This document shows, piece by piece, positions 21,878 to 29,904 of a DNA stretch of 34,452 nt; position 1 is the first letter of the stretch; each line of letters opens with the position of its first letter. The position numbers and the translations under genes are program-made. Under the pieces are notes generated by a model that was given only the letters and a program-made list of their open reading frames with translations, ran no database searches and was not told the origin of the DNA. The DNA is from an uncultured Bacillota bacterium (GTDB taxonomy: Bacteria > Bacillota > Clostridia > Tissierellales > Tissierellaceae), in the NCBI GenBank assembly GCA_937951995.1, contig CALGAG010000179.1, positions 1 through 34,452 of the forward strand. The letters run 5' to 3'.

Positions 21878-22240
21878 CTATTTCTTCTTGGATACTAATC
21901 TTCTAGGACCTTTTCTAGTCCTTGCATTTGTCTTGGTTCTCTGTCCTCTTACTGGAAGTCCCCTCTTGTGTCTAAGTCCTCTGTAGCAGTTGATTTCCTT
22001 AAGTCTTTTAATGTTTAGGGCGATATCTCTTCTAAGATCTCCCTCAACATGGTAGGTATCAATCACTGCCCTAAGGTTGGAAACTTCAGCCTCAGTTAGG
22101 TCCTTTACCCTAGTGTCCTTGTCAACTCCAGCTTTTGCCAGAATTTCATTTGAGCTGGTCTTTCCAATACCAAATATATATGTCAAACCAATTTCTACTC
22201 TCTTATCTCTTGGTAAGTCTACGCCTGCAATTCTTGCCAT
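21878..22240 (-). CDS. rpsM: 30S ribosomal protein S13
   Basis: Head protein contacting the P-site tRNA and L5 (subunit bridge), 120 residues. Identified by MARIAGVDLPRDKRVEIGLTYI at the start and the basic RGLRHKRGLPVRGQRTKTNA segment near the end. First of the rpsM-rpsK-rpsD-rpoA-rplQ block, 34 bases after rpmJ. Confidence 0.98.
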   Translation of the reverse strand: MARIAGVDLPRDKRVEIGLTYIFGIGKTSSNEILAKAGVDKDTRVKDLTEAEVSNLRAVIDTYHVEGDLRRDIALNIKRLKEINCYRGLRHKRGLPVRGQRTKTNARTRKGPRRLVSKKK

Positions 22241-22274
22241 TAACGTCTACACCTCCTATTTTTCAAACTCGTTA

Positions 22275-22388
22275 TTAGCCTTGTTTTTGCTTATGTTTAG
22301 GATTTTCACAGATGACCATTACTCTTCCTTTTCTTTTAATGACTTTGCATTTTTCACACATCTTTTTTACAGATGGTCTGACTTTCAT
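22275..22388 (-). CDS. rpmJ: 50S ribosomal protein L36 (zinc-ribbon type)
   Basis: A 37-residue protein, read directly from the sequence between rpsM and infA and easily missed by length filters. It begins MKVRPSVKKMCEKCKVIKRK and ends KHKQKQG. The Zn ligands Cys11, Cys14, Cys27 and His32 are all present, so this is the zinc-containing C+ form. A GGAGGG site precedes the ATG at 22388. It lies 16 bases after infA. Confidence 0.97.
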   Translation of the reverse strand: MKVRPSVKKMCEKCKVIKRKGRVMVICENPKHKQKQG

Positions 22389-22404
22389 AATAATCCCTCC
22401 TATG

Positions 22405-22623
22405 CTACTTGTTTCGCCAGGTTATCCTGCCTCTTGTTAAATCGTAGGGCGATAGTTCTACTGTTACGGTATCTCCTGGTAGTATCCTGATGTAGTGCAT
22501 CCTCAACTTACCGGAAATATGGGCTAAAATTTCGTGTCCGTTCTCAAGCCTTACTTTAAATATGGCATTAGGTAATGCATCGATAACCGTACCTTCAACC
22601 TCTATTACATCTTTTTTAGCCAT
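22405..22623 (-). CDS. infA: Translation initiation factor IF-1
   Basis: OB-fold protein of 72 residues that occupies the ribosomal A site during initiation. Begins MAKKDVIEVEGTVIDALPNA and contains the signature HISGKLRMHYIRILPGD. Located in the conserved position between the KOW-domain gene and rpmJ. Confidence 0.98.
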   Translation of the reverse strand: MAKKDVIEVEGTVIDALPNAIFKVRLENGHEILAHISGKLRMHYIRILPGDTVTVELSPYDLTRGRITWRNK

Positions 22624-22652
22624 GGATTTCGAACCTCCTGTTCAACTCTCAT

Positions 22653-22934
22653 TTAGAAACTCTTATTGAAAGGTTCCAGAATTTTTCTAATATATGAGTT
22701 ATTTATCTTTACGCTATTCTCTATCTTGTCCTTGAATTCCGGCATAACAGTGTTGAATACAATCAAGTGCTTGATTTTTTTCTTCTTTGGTCTGTCAAGC
22801 TTCCTAAGATCTCCGTCAACTACATATACAAATTGATCATCAGCTATGTCGTATATCAAGAATATTCTTCCTTTATCACGGCCAGCTCTTGACTTCACCA
22901 CCTGTCCGATGGATATGTCACTAGTGGAATCCAT
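22653..22934 (-). CDS. KOW-domain RNA-binding protein (L14e-like)
   Basis: Small 93-residue protein with an N-terminal KOW motif (IGQVVKSRAGRDKGRIFLIY), a lysine-rich stretch DRPKKKKIKHL and a C-terminal region of unknown role. Such L14e/L6e-like proteins sit in the spc operon of many Firmicutes, usually between map and infA. They presumably bind rRNA, but no function is established that I can name with certainty. ATG 22934 is chosen, with AGAGGTG 6 bases upstream. The in-frame GTG at 22943 is part of that binding site. Here it directly follows adk because map is missing. Confidence 0.88.
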   Translation of the reverse strand: MDSTSDISIGQVVKSRAGRDKGRIFLIYDIADDQFVYVVDGDLRKLDRPKKKKIKHLIVFNTVMPEFKDKIENSVKINNSYIRKILEPFNKSF

Positions 22935-22959
22935 TATATTCACCTCTTTGTTCTGCTGG

Positions 22960-22978
22960 TAAGGGTGTTACACCCTTA
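22960..22978. repeat. Perfect inverted repeat at the adk/KOW junction
   Basis: TAAGGGTG and CACCCTTA form an 8-bp perfect stem with a 3-base loop. The adk stop codon (22976-22978) lies in one arm. No T tract follows on either strand, so it is not an intrinsic terminator. A processing site or RNA-stability element are options. It lies exactly where map would normally be. Confidence 0.6.
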
Positions 22979-23620
22979 TTTGTCAAGTTCGCTTGTGATA
23001 TCAACGAAAACCTCTTCAATCTTCCTGGTTCCATCCACATCAAGCAGCAATCCTTGATTCTTGTAGTAATCTATCAATGGCTCCGTTTGCTCCATGTATA
23101 CGTTGATCCTGGTAGTTACCGTCTCTTCTGTGTCGTCATCTCTCTGATAGAGTTCTCCCCCATCCTTATCGCATACGCCTTCAACCTTAGGTGGGTTGTA
23201 TTTGACATGGTATGTGGCGCCACATTCTCTGCATATACGCCTTCCCACAGCACGCTCAATAAGAATTTCAGGATCTGCATTAATATTAATAACCCTGTCT
23301 AATTTTATACCCATTTTATCCAGTTCGGAATCCAATGCTTCAGCCTGCCTAACTGTTCTTGGGAAGCCATCCAGAAGGAAACCTTCCTTGCAGTCGTCTT
23401 TAAGCAGTCTGTCCTTTACTATAGATACCACTAATTCGTCCGGTACCAGGAGACCCTTGTCCATGTAGGCTTTAGCCTCCTGTCCCAATGCTGTACCTTC
23501 TTTAATATTGGCTCTGAAAATATCCCCGGTAGATATGTGTGGAATATTATACTTTTCTACTATAGCTGATGCCTGAGTTCCTTTACCTGCTCCTGGAGGA
23601 CCTAGTAATACCAATCTCAT
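22976..23620 (-). CDS. adk: Adenylate kinase
   Basis: Catalyses AMP + ATP = 2 ADP. 214 residues, the long form with a full LID. P-loop GPPGAGKGT (8-15 region), NMP-binding GFPRT at about 85-89, and a zinc-binding LID with Cys130, Cys133, Cys150 and Asp153, the Cys3-Asp type of Gram-positives. It follows secY by 20 bases in the spc operon. The usual next gene, map, is absent. Confidence 0.98.
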   Translation of the reverse strand: MRLVLLGPPGAGKGTQASAIVEKYNIPHISTGDIFRANIKEGTALGQEAKAYMDKGLLVPDELVVSIVKDRLLKDDCKEGFLLDGFPRTVRQAEALDSELDKMGIKLDRVININADPEILIERAVGRRICRECGATYHVKYNPPKVEGVCDKDGGELYQRDDDTEETVTTRINVYMEQTEPLIDYYKNQGLLLDVDGTRKIEEVFVDITSELDK

Positions 23621-23640
23621 TTTTAATCATCTCCTATAGT

Positions 23641-24915
23641 TTAGTTCAAGAATCCCTTGTAATGTCTCATCAACATTTGTGATTCTATTTGTTTTACAGT
23701 CTCCAACGCAACCCCTACTACAATTATTATGGCAGTTCCACCAAAGTTAACGTTCATGGCGAAAGCCTTGGATAACACTATTGGCAATGATGCAAGTAGT
23801 GCAAGGGATATACCACCAACGAATACTATTCTGTTAACAACCTTGTTCAAGTAGTCTGATGTGGGTCTTCCAGGTCTGATTCCCGGAATAAAACCGCCGT
23901 TTTGCTGAAGGTTCTTTGAATATTCTACTGTATTGAATTGTACTGCGGTGTAGAAATAAGTGAAGAATACAATCAACAATATGTTAAGAATTGAGTACAC
24001 CCAAATTCCGACGCTTCCTGCCGGTGTTAGGTACTTCTCCACCCATTGTGTAATTCCTCCCCGTGAGAACAGTGCGAATGTCTGTGGCAATGCAAGCAGT
24101 GAGGATGCGAATATTACAGGGATTACTCCAGCCATCAATACCTTGATGGGGATATGAGTGCTTTGTCCGCCGTACATTTTCCTTCCTACAACCCTCTTTG
24201 CATACTGCACAGGAATCTTTCGCTGTCCTTCCTGAAGAGCTACTACAAAAGCAATGATAACAAGCATTACTATTCCAAACAACAATACCTTAATCAAGCT
24301 CAATTGTCCTATGCTCACCAGCTTAAAAGTACTGATCAGGTCGGATGGCAGCTTGGATATGATTCCAATGAATATCAATAGCGATATACCATTTCCGATT
24401 CCCTTTTCAGTAATCAGCTCACCAATCCACATAAGAAATGCCGTTCCAGCAACCATAGACAATATTACGATAACTGTCTGCATACTATTCTGAGTTTCCA
24501 AAGCATTTCGGAACAGACCAAATGTATAACCAATTGCCTGAACCGCTGCCAGTACAATCGCACCGTATCTTGTGTAGCGATTGATTTTCTTCTTTCCTTC
24601 TTCTCCCTGCTTAGCCAGCTCTTCCAATTTTGGGATTGCTATTGTCAAAAGCTGAAGAATAATGGAAGCAGTGATGTATGGGTAGATATTTGTGGCGAAA
24701 ATGCTGAAGTCACTGAATGTTCCTCCCGCCATCATATCTAGGAATTGTAGTATTCCACCCTGACTGGCATTGAAAATACCTTCTATTATGCTCTTGTTCA
24801 TGAAGGGTACCGGCACTGCCGCGCCCAATCTTACAACCAAAAGCATAAGGATGGTGAAGGTCATCTTCTTTCTAATGTCTGGAATTCTCCAAGCATTCCT
24901 TAAGGTTGAAAGCAT
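23641..24915 (-). CDS. secY: Preprotein translocase subunit SecY
   Basis: Channel-forming subunit of the Sec translocon, 424 residues with about ten membrane helices. The signature GIGNGISLLIFIGI, the plug-region sequence after the first helix, and the cytoplasmic loop KRVVGRKMYGGQSTHIPIKV are typical. Its ATG is one base after the rplO stop, so the two are translationally coupled. Confidence 0.98.
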   Translation of the reverse strand: MLSTLRNAWRIPDIRKKMTFTILMLLVVRLGAAVPVPFMNKSIIEGIFNASQGGILQFLDMMAGGTFSDFSIFATNIYPYITASIILQLLTIAIPKLEELAKQGEEGKKKINRYTRYGAIVLAAVQAIGYTFGLFRNALETQNSMQTVIVILSMVAGTAFLMWIGELITEKGIGNGISLLIFIGIISKLPSDLISTFKLVSIGQLSLIKVLLFGIVMLVIIAFVVALQEGQRKIPVQYAKRVVGRKMYGGQSTHIPIKVLMAGVIPVIFASSLLALPQTFALFSRGGITQWVEKYLTPAGSVGIWVYSILNILLIVFFTYFYTAVQFNTVEYSKNLQQNGGFIPGIRPGRPTSDYLNKVVNRIVFVGGISLALLASLPIVLSKAFAMNVNFGGTAIIIVVGVALETVKQIESQMLMRHYKGFLN

Positions 24916-24916
24916 A

Positions 24917-25366
24917 TTAAATCACCTCAACCTTTCCGCCTGCTGCTTCGATCTTCTCAGCGGCAGATTTGCTAAATTTATGTGCTTGTACTGTCAATTT
25001 CACGTTTAATTCACCGTCTCCAAGAATCTTTACTCCATCCTTGGCTTTACCCTTTTTAACAACGCCTTCTTCGAAAAGAAGTTCAGGAGTAACAACGGTG
25101 TTTTCTTCGAATCTATTCAAATCCTCAAGATTTACTATTGCATATACTGTCTGGAAGATGTTGGTGAATCCTCTTTTTGGCATCCTTCTGAACAAAGGCA
25201 TCTGGCCACCCTCGAATCCAGGTCTGACTCCTCCACCTGATCTCGCGTTCTGACCCTTGTGTCCCTTACCTGATGTCTTGCCTGTTCCGGAACCAATTCC
25301 TCTACCAAGTCTTTTTCTGGCTTTGGATCCTCCTCCAGCATTTGGTCTTAAATCATTAAGTTTCAA
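24917..25366 (-). CDS. rplO: 50S ribosomal protein L15
   Basis: Late-assembly large-subunit protein, 149 residues. The N-terminal glycine-rich region (RKRLGRGIGSGTGKTSGKGH) and RPGFEGGQMPLFRRMPKRGF are characteristic. TTG 25366 is preferred as start: it gives MKLNDLRPNAG, the family's normal N-terminus, and has AGGAGGTG upstream. The longer GTG form at 25375 would start within the binding site. Confidence 0.97.
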   Translation of the reverse strand: MKLNDLRPNAGGGSKARKRLGRGIGSGTGKTSGKGHKGQNARSGGGVRPGFEGGQMPLFRRMPKRGFTNIFQTVYAIVNLEDLNRFEENTVVTPELLFEEGVVKKGKAKDGVKILGDGELNVKLTVQAHKFSKSAAEKIEAAGGKVEVI

Positions 25367-25383
25367 TCCGTACACCTCCTTTA

Positions 25384-25560
25384 TTAGTCTATTACCTCAA
25401 CCATGTAGTCTATATGATGAATCATTCCTCTTATTTGAGGGGTATCATTTTTTTCAACTACTTGTCCGATTTTCCTTAATCCAAGGGCTTTGACTGTTTT
25501 TTTGTGGGTTTCAGGTCTCCCGATGGGACTCTTAACCAACTTGATTTTAAGCATAGTCAT
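25384..25560 (-). CDS. rpmD: 50S ribosomal protein L30
   Basis: A 58-residue protein, read directly from the sequence and short enough to be missed by automatic filters. Starts MTMLKIKLVKSPIGRPETHK and continues with VKALGLRKIGQVVEKNDTP and the C-terminal MVEVID, the complete L30 fold. ATG 25560 follows a G-rich GGGGAG site; the second ATG (residue 3) is an alternative. It sits in the standard place between rpsE and rplO. Confidence 0.96.
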   Translation of the reverse strand: MTMLKIKLVKSPIGRPETHKKTVKALGLRKIGQVVEKNDTPQIRGMIHHIDYMVEVID

Positions 25561-25571
25561 TATTCTCCCCC

Positions 25572-26078
25572 CTAACCTAGTATTTCTTCTACTGTCTTAC
25601 CTCTTAATTTGGCAACATCTTCTGCACGCTTAAGGCCTTTAAGAGCTTCCATTGTAGCATTAACAACGTTTCTTGGGTTGTTAGTTCCAAGTGACTTGGT
25701 TCTGATATCCCTGATTCCTACAAGCTCGCATACGGCACGAACAGCTCCGCCTGCAATAACTCCGGTACCTTCGTTTGATGGCTTCATCAATACTCTTCCT
25801 GCACCATAAACCCCAGTAATCTCGTGAGGGATAGTGGTTCCTTCCAATGGCACTGCAATTATGTGCTTCTTGGCATCCTGAACCGCTTTTCTGATTGCTT
25901 CAGGCACTTCAAGAGCCTTTGCCATTCCAACTCCTACGTGTCCATTTCCGTCTCCAACAACAACCAATGCGCTGAATCTGAAGTTCCTACCGCCTTTTAC
26001 TACTTTAGTTACACGATTTATATTAACAACTCTCTCTTGCAAATCTAATTCACTTGCATCAACATATGAGCGTTCCAT
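25572..26078 (-). CDS. rpsE: 30S ribosomal protein S5
   Basis: Decoding-fidelity protein, 168 residues. The N-terminal double-stranded-RNA-binding fold (ERVVNINRVTKVVKGGRNFR, then GDGNGHVGVGMAKALEVPEA) is followed by the C-terminal domain with GAGRVLMKPSNEGTGVIAGG and LGTNNPRNVVNATMEAL. The spectinomycin-loop residues near VVKGGR look normal. Confidence 0.98.
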   Translation of the reverse strand: MERSYVDASELDLQERVVNINRVTKVVKGGRNFRFSALVVVGDGNGHVGVGMAKALEVPEAIRKAVQDAKKHIIAVPLEGTTIPHEITGVYGAGRVLMKPSNEGTGVIAGGAVRAVCELVGIRDIRTKSLGTNNPRNVVNATMEALKGLKRAEDVAKLRGKTVEEILG

Positions 26079-26095
26079 TAATTCCCCTCCTTCTA

Positions 26096-26458
26096 TTAAA
26101 ATTTGAGTCCAGCTTCTCTGGCACCGTCAGCAAGTTCCTTGACTCTTCCATGGTATAGATAGCCGCCTCTGTCGAAAACAACTTCCTCGATACCCTTGTC
26201 TATGGCCTTCTTGCCGATTGCCATTCCTACTGCTTTAGCCGCTTCCTTATTCTTGGTTGAAGGAAGGCTTAGGTCCTTATCCAGAGTAGAAGCTGCTGCC
26301 AATGTGTTACCAGCTACATCATCAATGATCTGAGCGTAAATATGGCTTCCGCTTCTGTAGATGTTCAGTCTTGGCTTGGCAGGAGTGCCACTAACTTTTT
26401 GCCTTACTCTTGTGTGTCTTACTTTTCTGGTTTTATTCTTATCTATTTTCTTAAGCAC
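26096..26458 (-). CDS. rplR: 50S ribosomal protein L18
   Basis: 5S rRNA-binding protein, 120 residues. Contains RLNIYRSGSHIYAQIIDD, AAAKAVGMAIGKKAIDKGI-type helix and VVFDRGGYLYHGRVKELADG. The start is GTG 26458 with GGGAG 9-10 bases upstream. An ATG two bases earlier is out of frame. Between rplF and rpsE. Confidence 0.97.
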   Translation of the reverse strand: MLKKIDKNKTRKVRHTRVRQKVSGTPAKPRLNIYRSGSHIYAQIIDDVAGNTLAAASTLDKDLSLPSTKNKEAAKAVGMAIGKKAIDKGIEEVVFDRGGYLYHGRVKELADGAREAGLKF

Positions 26459-26474
26459 ATTTGTTCACTCCCTT

Positions 26475-27014
26475 CTACTTACCGGTTTTACCAACTTTAC
26501 GTCTAACGTGTTCGTCAGTATATCTGATTCCCTTGCCCTTGTATGGCTCAGGCTTTCTATAGTCTCTTATCTTTGCAGCAAAGTTTCCAACCTTCTGCTT
26601 GTCGATTCCCTTTACAATTATCTTGTTCTGTGCAGGAACCTCTACCTCAAGACCCTCTGGATCCTCAAGCTCAAGCGGATGTGAATATCCAAGCGTCAAT
26701 ACAAGCTTGTTTCCTTGCTTTGCAGCTCTGTATCCTGTACCCACAATATCCAATGACTTCTGGTAGCCTTCAGTTACTCCCTCTACCATGTTCCAAATCA
26801 AAGTCCTGGACAATCCGTGCACGGACTTGTGTCTCTTTTGCTCTGATGGTCTTTCTACGTTTAGAACACCATCCTCTATCTTTATAATCATTTCAGGATC
26901 TATTTGTTGACTTAATTGTCCTTTTGGTCCTTTTACCTCTACCAGGTTGTTGTCGCTTACTTTGATTTCAACGCCAGCTGGTAGATCAATTGGCTTTAAT
27001 CCTATTCTTGACAT
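26475..27014 (-). CDS. rplF: 50S ribosomal protein L6
   Basis: Large-subunit protein near the factor-binding centre, 179 residues of two repeated domains. Begins MSRIGLKPIDLPAGVEIKVS; the second domain ends with the signature PEPYKGKGIRYTDEHVRRKV. Separated by 35 bases from rpsH and 16 from rplR. Confidence 0.98.
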   Translation of the reverse strand: MSRIGLKPIDLPAGVEIKVSDNNLVEVKGPKGQLSQQIDPEMIIKIEDGVLNVERPSEQKRHKSVHGLSRTLIWNMVEGVTEGYQKSLDIVGTGYRAAKQGNKLVLTLGYSHPLELEDPEGLEVEVPAQNKIIVKGIDKQKVGNFAAKIRDYRKPEPYKGKGIRYTDEHVRRKVGKTGK

Positions 27015-27049
27015 GAGTGCACCTCCTGTTCCAATAATCTAGTAATTTA

Positions 27050-27445
27050 TTACCAAACGTAACAAATTACTTCTCCACCCACATTTTCATTTCTTGCAGA
27101 TTTATCTGTCATGATTCCTTTTGATGTGGATAGTACAGCTATTCCTAATCCACCAAGTACCTTAGGTATCTCGTTATTCTTTACGTAAACCTTAAGACCA
27201 GGCTTTGATATCCTCTTGATACCACTAATAACCTTCTCATTGTTTTGTCCGTATTTTAGATCTATTCTTATGATTCCTTGCTTTCCGTCTTCTATTACAT
27301 CAAATCCTTTGATAAAACCTTCATTAAGAAGAATCTGTGCGATTTCTTTCTTTATGTTTGACGCAGGAACATCAACTGAATCGTGTTTAGCGTTGTTACC
27401 ATTTCTAATTCTGGTTAACATATCCGCGATTGGGTCTGTCATCAT
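27050..27445 (-). CDS. rpsH: 30S ribosomal protein S8
   Basis: Primary 16S rRNA-binding protein, 131 residues. Begins with tandem methionines, MMTDPIADMLTRIRNGNNAK; the C-terminal GGLGIAVLSTSKGIMTDKSA is the rRNA-binding signature. The first ATG is 8 bases after GGAGG. In other bacteria S8 represses its own spc operon; no dedicated S8-binding leader was identified here. Confidence 0.98.
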   Translation of the reverse strand: MMTDPIADMLTRIRNGNNAKHDSVDVPASNIKKEIAQILLNEGFIKGFDVIEDGKQGIIRIDLKYGQNNEKVISGIKRISKPGLKVYVKNNEIPKVLGGLGIAVLSTSKGIMTDKSARNENVGGEVICYVW

Positions 27446-27474
27446 GTTTGTTACCTCCTTTCATAATCCTGGGA

Positions 27475-27660
27475 TTACCAGCTAGCCTTTTTAACTCCGG
27501 GTATTTGACCCTTATAAGCCAATTCTCTGAAGCAGATACGGCAAATGCCATATTTCCTCAGATAGCCGTGAGGTCTACCACATAATTTACATCTATTATA
27601 TTCCTGTGAGCTAAACTTTTGCTTTCTCTTCTGTTTAGCGATCATTGATTTCTTTGCCAA
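27475..27660 (-). CDS. rpsZ: 30S ribosomal protein S14, type Z (zinc-binding)
   Basis: 61-residue short S14. The zinc ligands Cys24, Cys27, Cys40 and Cys43 (CKLCGRPHGYLRKYGICRIC) are complete. This is the spc-operon form found in Gram-positives and thermophiles, in contrast to the longer cysteine-free S14. Confidence 0.98.
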   Translation of the reverse strand: MAKKSMIAKQKRKQKFSSQEYNRCKLCGRPHGYLRKYGICRICFRELAYKGQIPGVKKASW

Positions 27661-27678
27661 GATTTCCCCCTCCTTCGT

Positions 27679-28221
27679 CTACTTTTTAAAGGGCATTCCC
27701 ATTTTTTCCAAGAACACTTTTGCTTCCTCATCTGTTTGTGCAGTTGTTACTATTACTATGTCCATACCTCTCATAGCATCAACCTTGTCGTATTCTATCT
27801 CAGGGAAAATTAACTGTTCCTTCAGTCCCATGGCATAGTTTCCTCTTCCGTCGAAGGAAGTGGCACTAACACCTCTAAAGTCTCTTACTCTAGGTAGGGC
27901 GATGTTCATTAATTTATCTAAAAATTCGTACATTCTCTCTCCCCTAAGGGTAACTTTTGCTCCGACCTTCATTCCCTCTCTAAGCTTAAAGTTAGCTATG
28001 GATTTTTTTGCCTGAGTAACCAATGCCTTTTGGCCAGTGATGGTTTCAAGCTCCTTAACTGCTGATTCAAGAGCCTTTGGGTTGTCTCTCGCTTCTCCGA
28101 TTCCCATGTTAACAACTACTTTCTCAAGCTTGGGAACTTCCATAACACTGCTGTATTCGAATTTTTCCATTAAAGCTTTTACAACTTCTTCATTATACTT
28201 TACCTTTAATCTGGAAGTCAT
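27679..28221 (-). CDS. rplE: 50S ribosomal protein L5
   Basis: 5S rRNA-binding and tRNA-contacting protein, 180 residues. Contains VPKLEKVVVNMGIGEA, ITGQKALVTQAKKSIANFKL and LPRVRDFRGVSATSFDGRGN. GGAGGT lies 6 bases before the ATG. Standard place between rplX and rpsZ. Confidence 0.98.
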   Translation of the reverse strand: MTSRLKVKYNEEVVKALMEKFEYSSVMEVPKLEKVVVNMGIGEARDNPKALESAVKELETITGQKALVTQAKKSIANFKLREGMKVGAKVTLRGERMYEFLDKLMNIALPRVRDFRGVSATSFDGRGNYAMGLKEQLIFPEIEYDKVDAMRGMDIVIVTTAQTDEEAKVFLEKMGMPFKK

Positions 28222-28245
28222 TCCATTACCTCCTCTCTAATGTGA

Positions 28246-28560
28246 TTATTTATCTAGAACTTCTCCGCATTTCTTGCAAACTCTAACCTTGCTTCCGTCG
28301 CTCTTAACCTGATATCCCACTCTAACTCCCTGCTTGTCCTTTGGGCAGTAAAACATGACCTTAGAACTGTTTAGAGGTCCTTCAAGCTGAACGATTCCAC
28401 CTGGTCTTCCAGGTCCAGCAGGTTTCTTGTGCTTTGTCAACATGTTGACGCCTTCAACGATTACTCTATTTTCTTTAGGCATAACCTTCATTACTTTTCC
28501 AGTCTTGCCTTTGTCTTTTCCAGAAATTACAACTACTGTATCTCCACTTTTAACATGCAT
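28246..28560 (-). CDS. rplX: 50S ribosomal protein L24
   Basis: Assembly-initiating large-subunit protein with a KOW motif, 104 residues. Starts MHVKSGDTVVVISGKDKGKT and continues VIVEGVNMLTKHKKP. The C-terminus carries a CKKC pair plus one more cysteine (FYCPKD), suggesting a partial or remnant zinc site. ATG 28560 is chosen, with AGGAGGTG upstream; the longer GTG form at 28569 overlaps that site. Confidence 0.97.
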   Translation of the reverse strand: MHVKSGDTVVVISGKDKGKTGKVMKVMPKENRVIVEGVNMLTKHKKPAGPGRPGGIVQLEGPLNSSKVMFYCPKDKQGVRVGYQVKSDGSKVRVCKKCGEVLDK

Positions 28561-28575
28561 ACTATACACCTCCTC

Positions 28576-28944
28576 TTATAGTACTTCCGGTGCCAAGGAT
28601 ATAATCTTCATGTAGTTACCTCTTCTCAGTTCCCTTGTTACAGGTCCGAAAATACGGGTTCCTACTGGATTCTTATCATCTTTTATTATAACAGCCGCGT
28701 TGTCGTCGAACTTGATGTATGATCCATCTTGTCTTCTTACACCCTTTTTACTTCTTACAACAACAGCCTTAACAACTTGTCCTTTTTTAACAACCCCACC
28801 AGGTGTTGCACTTTTAACCGTGCAGACAACTACATCACCGATGCTGGCATACTTCTTGTTGGTACCTCCGAGCACTCTGATAACCAATACTTCCTTAGCT
28901 CCGGAATTATCAGCTACTCTCATGCGGGTTTCCGTTTGAATCAT
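28576..28944 (-). CDS. rplN: 50S ribosomal protein L14
   Basis: Subunit-interface protein, 122 residues. Begins MIQTETRMRVADNSGAKEVL; GGVVKKGQVVKAVVVRSKKG and the C-terminal FGPVTRELRRGNYMKIISLA identify it. Located 29 bases after rpsQ. Confidence 0.98.
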   Translation of the reverse strand: MIQTETRMRVADNSGAKEVLVIRVLGGTNKKYASIGDVVVCTVKSATPGGVVKKGQVVKAVVVRSKKGVRRQDGSYIKFDDNAAVIIKDDKNPVGTRIFGPVTRELRRGNYMKIISLAPEVL

Positions 28945-28973
28945 TCAGAATACCTCCCTTCGCCTAATATATC

Positions 28974-29228
28974 CTATTTTGCTTTTTCTATTATGCTGAC
29001 AACTCTCCAGTTCTTGTCCTTGCTAAGTGGTCTAGTCTCCATGATTTCAACCTTGTCGCCTACGCCGCACTCATTGTTTTCATCGTGAGCCTTGAACTTT
29101 GAAGTTCTCTTCAATTGCTTCTTGTACAATGGATGAGTTACAAATGTCTCTATTGAAACAACAACTGTCTTATCCATCTTATCACTTACAACAGTACCTA
29201 CTTTAACTTTACGATTTCCTCTTTCCAT
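28974..29228 (-). CDS. rpsQ: 30S ribosomal protein S17
   Basis: OB-fold 16S rRNA-binding protein, 84 residues. Contains KVGTVVSDKMDKTVVVSIET, HPLYKKQLKRTSKFKAHDE and the C-terminal ETRPLSKDKNWRVVSIIEKA. Six bases after rpmC. Confidence 0.98.
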   Translation of the reverse strand: MERGNRKVKVGTVVSDKMDKTVVVSIETFVTHPLYKKQLKRTSKFKAHDENNECGVGDKVEIMETRPLSKDKNWRVVSIIEKAK

Positions 29229-29234
29229 TAGAGA

Positions 29235-29441
29235 TTAAACCTCCTTCCCTATATTTAATTCTCTTTCTCGAACGATAGTTTTTACACGAGCGATATCTTT
29301 TCTTACGGAACTTATTTTTATAGGGTTATCTAACTGACCTGTAGCCAATTGAAATCTCAAGTTAAATAGCTCTGCTTTAAGATCCAGTAATTCCTTATTC
29401 AATTCCTTGTCTGACATTTGGCGAATTTCTTTAGCTTTCAT
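29235..29441 (-). CDS. rpmC: 50S ribosomal protein L29
   Basis: Tunnel-exit protein, part of the docking site for chaperones and SRP, 68 residues forming a helical hairpin. Starts MKAKEIRQMSDKELNKELLD. ATG 29441 overlaps the last 11 bases of rplP and is preceded by GGTGGTGAA. A longer in-frame reading upstream runs through rplP and is not used. Confidence 0.97.
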   Translation of the reverse strand: MKAKEIRQMSDKELNKELLDLKAELFNLRFQLATGQLDNPIKISSVRKDIARVKTIVRERELNIGKEV

Positions 29442-29874
29442 TAGCTTCACCACCCTTATCTTGCGTTTCTTCACGTGTAACAAATTTTGTTTTGATAGGT
29501 AGCTTGTGAGCTGCAAGTCTCATAGCTTCTCTTGCATCTTCTTCTGATACACCACCCATTTCAAATAATATTCTGCCTGGTTTAACAACCGCTACCCAGT
29601 ACTCAGGTGAACCTTTACCGGAACCCATACGAGTCTCAGCTGGCTTTTCTGACACTGGCTTATCTGGGAAAACCTTGATCCAGATATTTCCGCCCCTCTT
29701 AACGTATCTAGTCATGGCACGTCTTGCGGACTCTATTTGATTTGAAGTAATCCACACAGGCTCAAGGGCTTGCAAGCCGAACTCTCCGTATGTTATTGAA
29801 TTTCCACGGATTGCTTTTCCCTTCATTCTACCTCTATGAACTCTTCTATATTTAACTCTTTTAGGCATTAACAT
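29431..29874 (-). CDS. rplP: 50S ribosomal protein L16
   Basis: Protein near the peptidyl-transferase centre and A-site tRNA, 147 residues. Contains MPKRVKYRRVHRGRMKGKAI, GEFGLQALEPVWITSNQIES and PVSEKPAETRMGSGKGSPEY. The arginine hydroxylated in some bacteria lies in the latter conserved region. The first ATG (29874) is 9 bases after GGAGG; residue 3 is an alternative start. Confidence 0.98.
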   Translation of the reverse strand: MLMPKRVKYRRVHRGRMKGKAIRGNSITYGEFGLQALEPVWITSNQIESARRAMTRYVKRGGNIWIKVFPDKPVSEKPAETRMGSGKGSPEYWVAVVKPGRILFEMGGVSEEDAREAMRLAAHKLPIKTKFVTREETQDKGGEANES

Positions 29875-29904
29875 ATTAACTTTCCTCCTTCCTACGACGT
29901 TAAT

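Noticed and set aside
25367..25375. GTG start for L15 (and similar GTG starts for L24 and the KOW protein)
   Set aside because: In each case the GTG is part of the AGGAGGTG or AGAGGTG ribosome-binding site of the start a few codons downstream, which also gives the normal family N-terminus.
29442..29516. Longer L29 reading from a start inside rplP
   Set aside because: The extra 25 residues are an out-of-frame reading of rplP; the ATG at 29441 gives the conserved L29 N-terminus.
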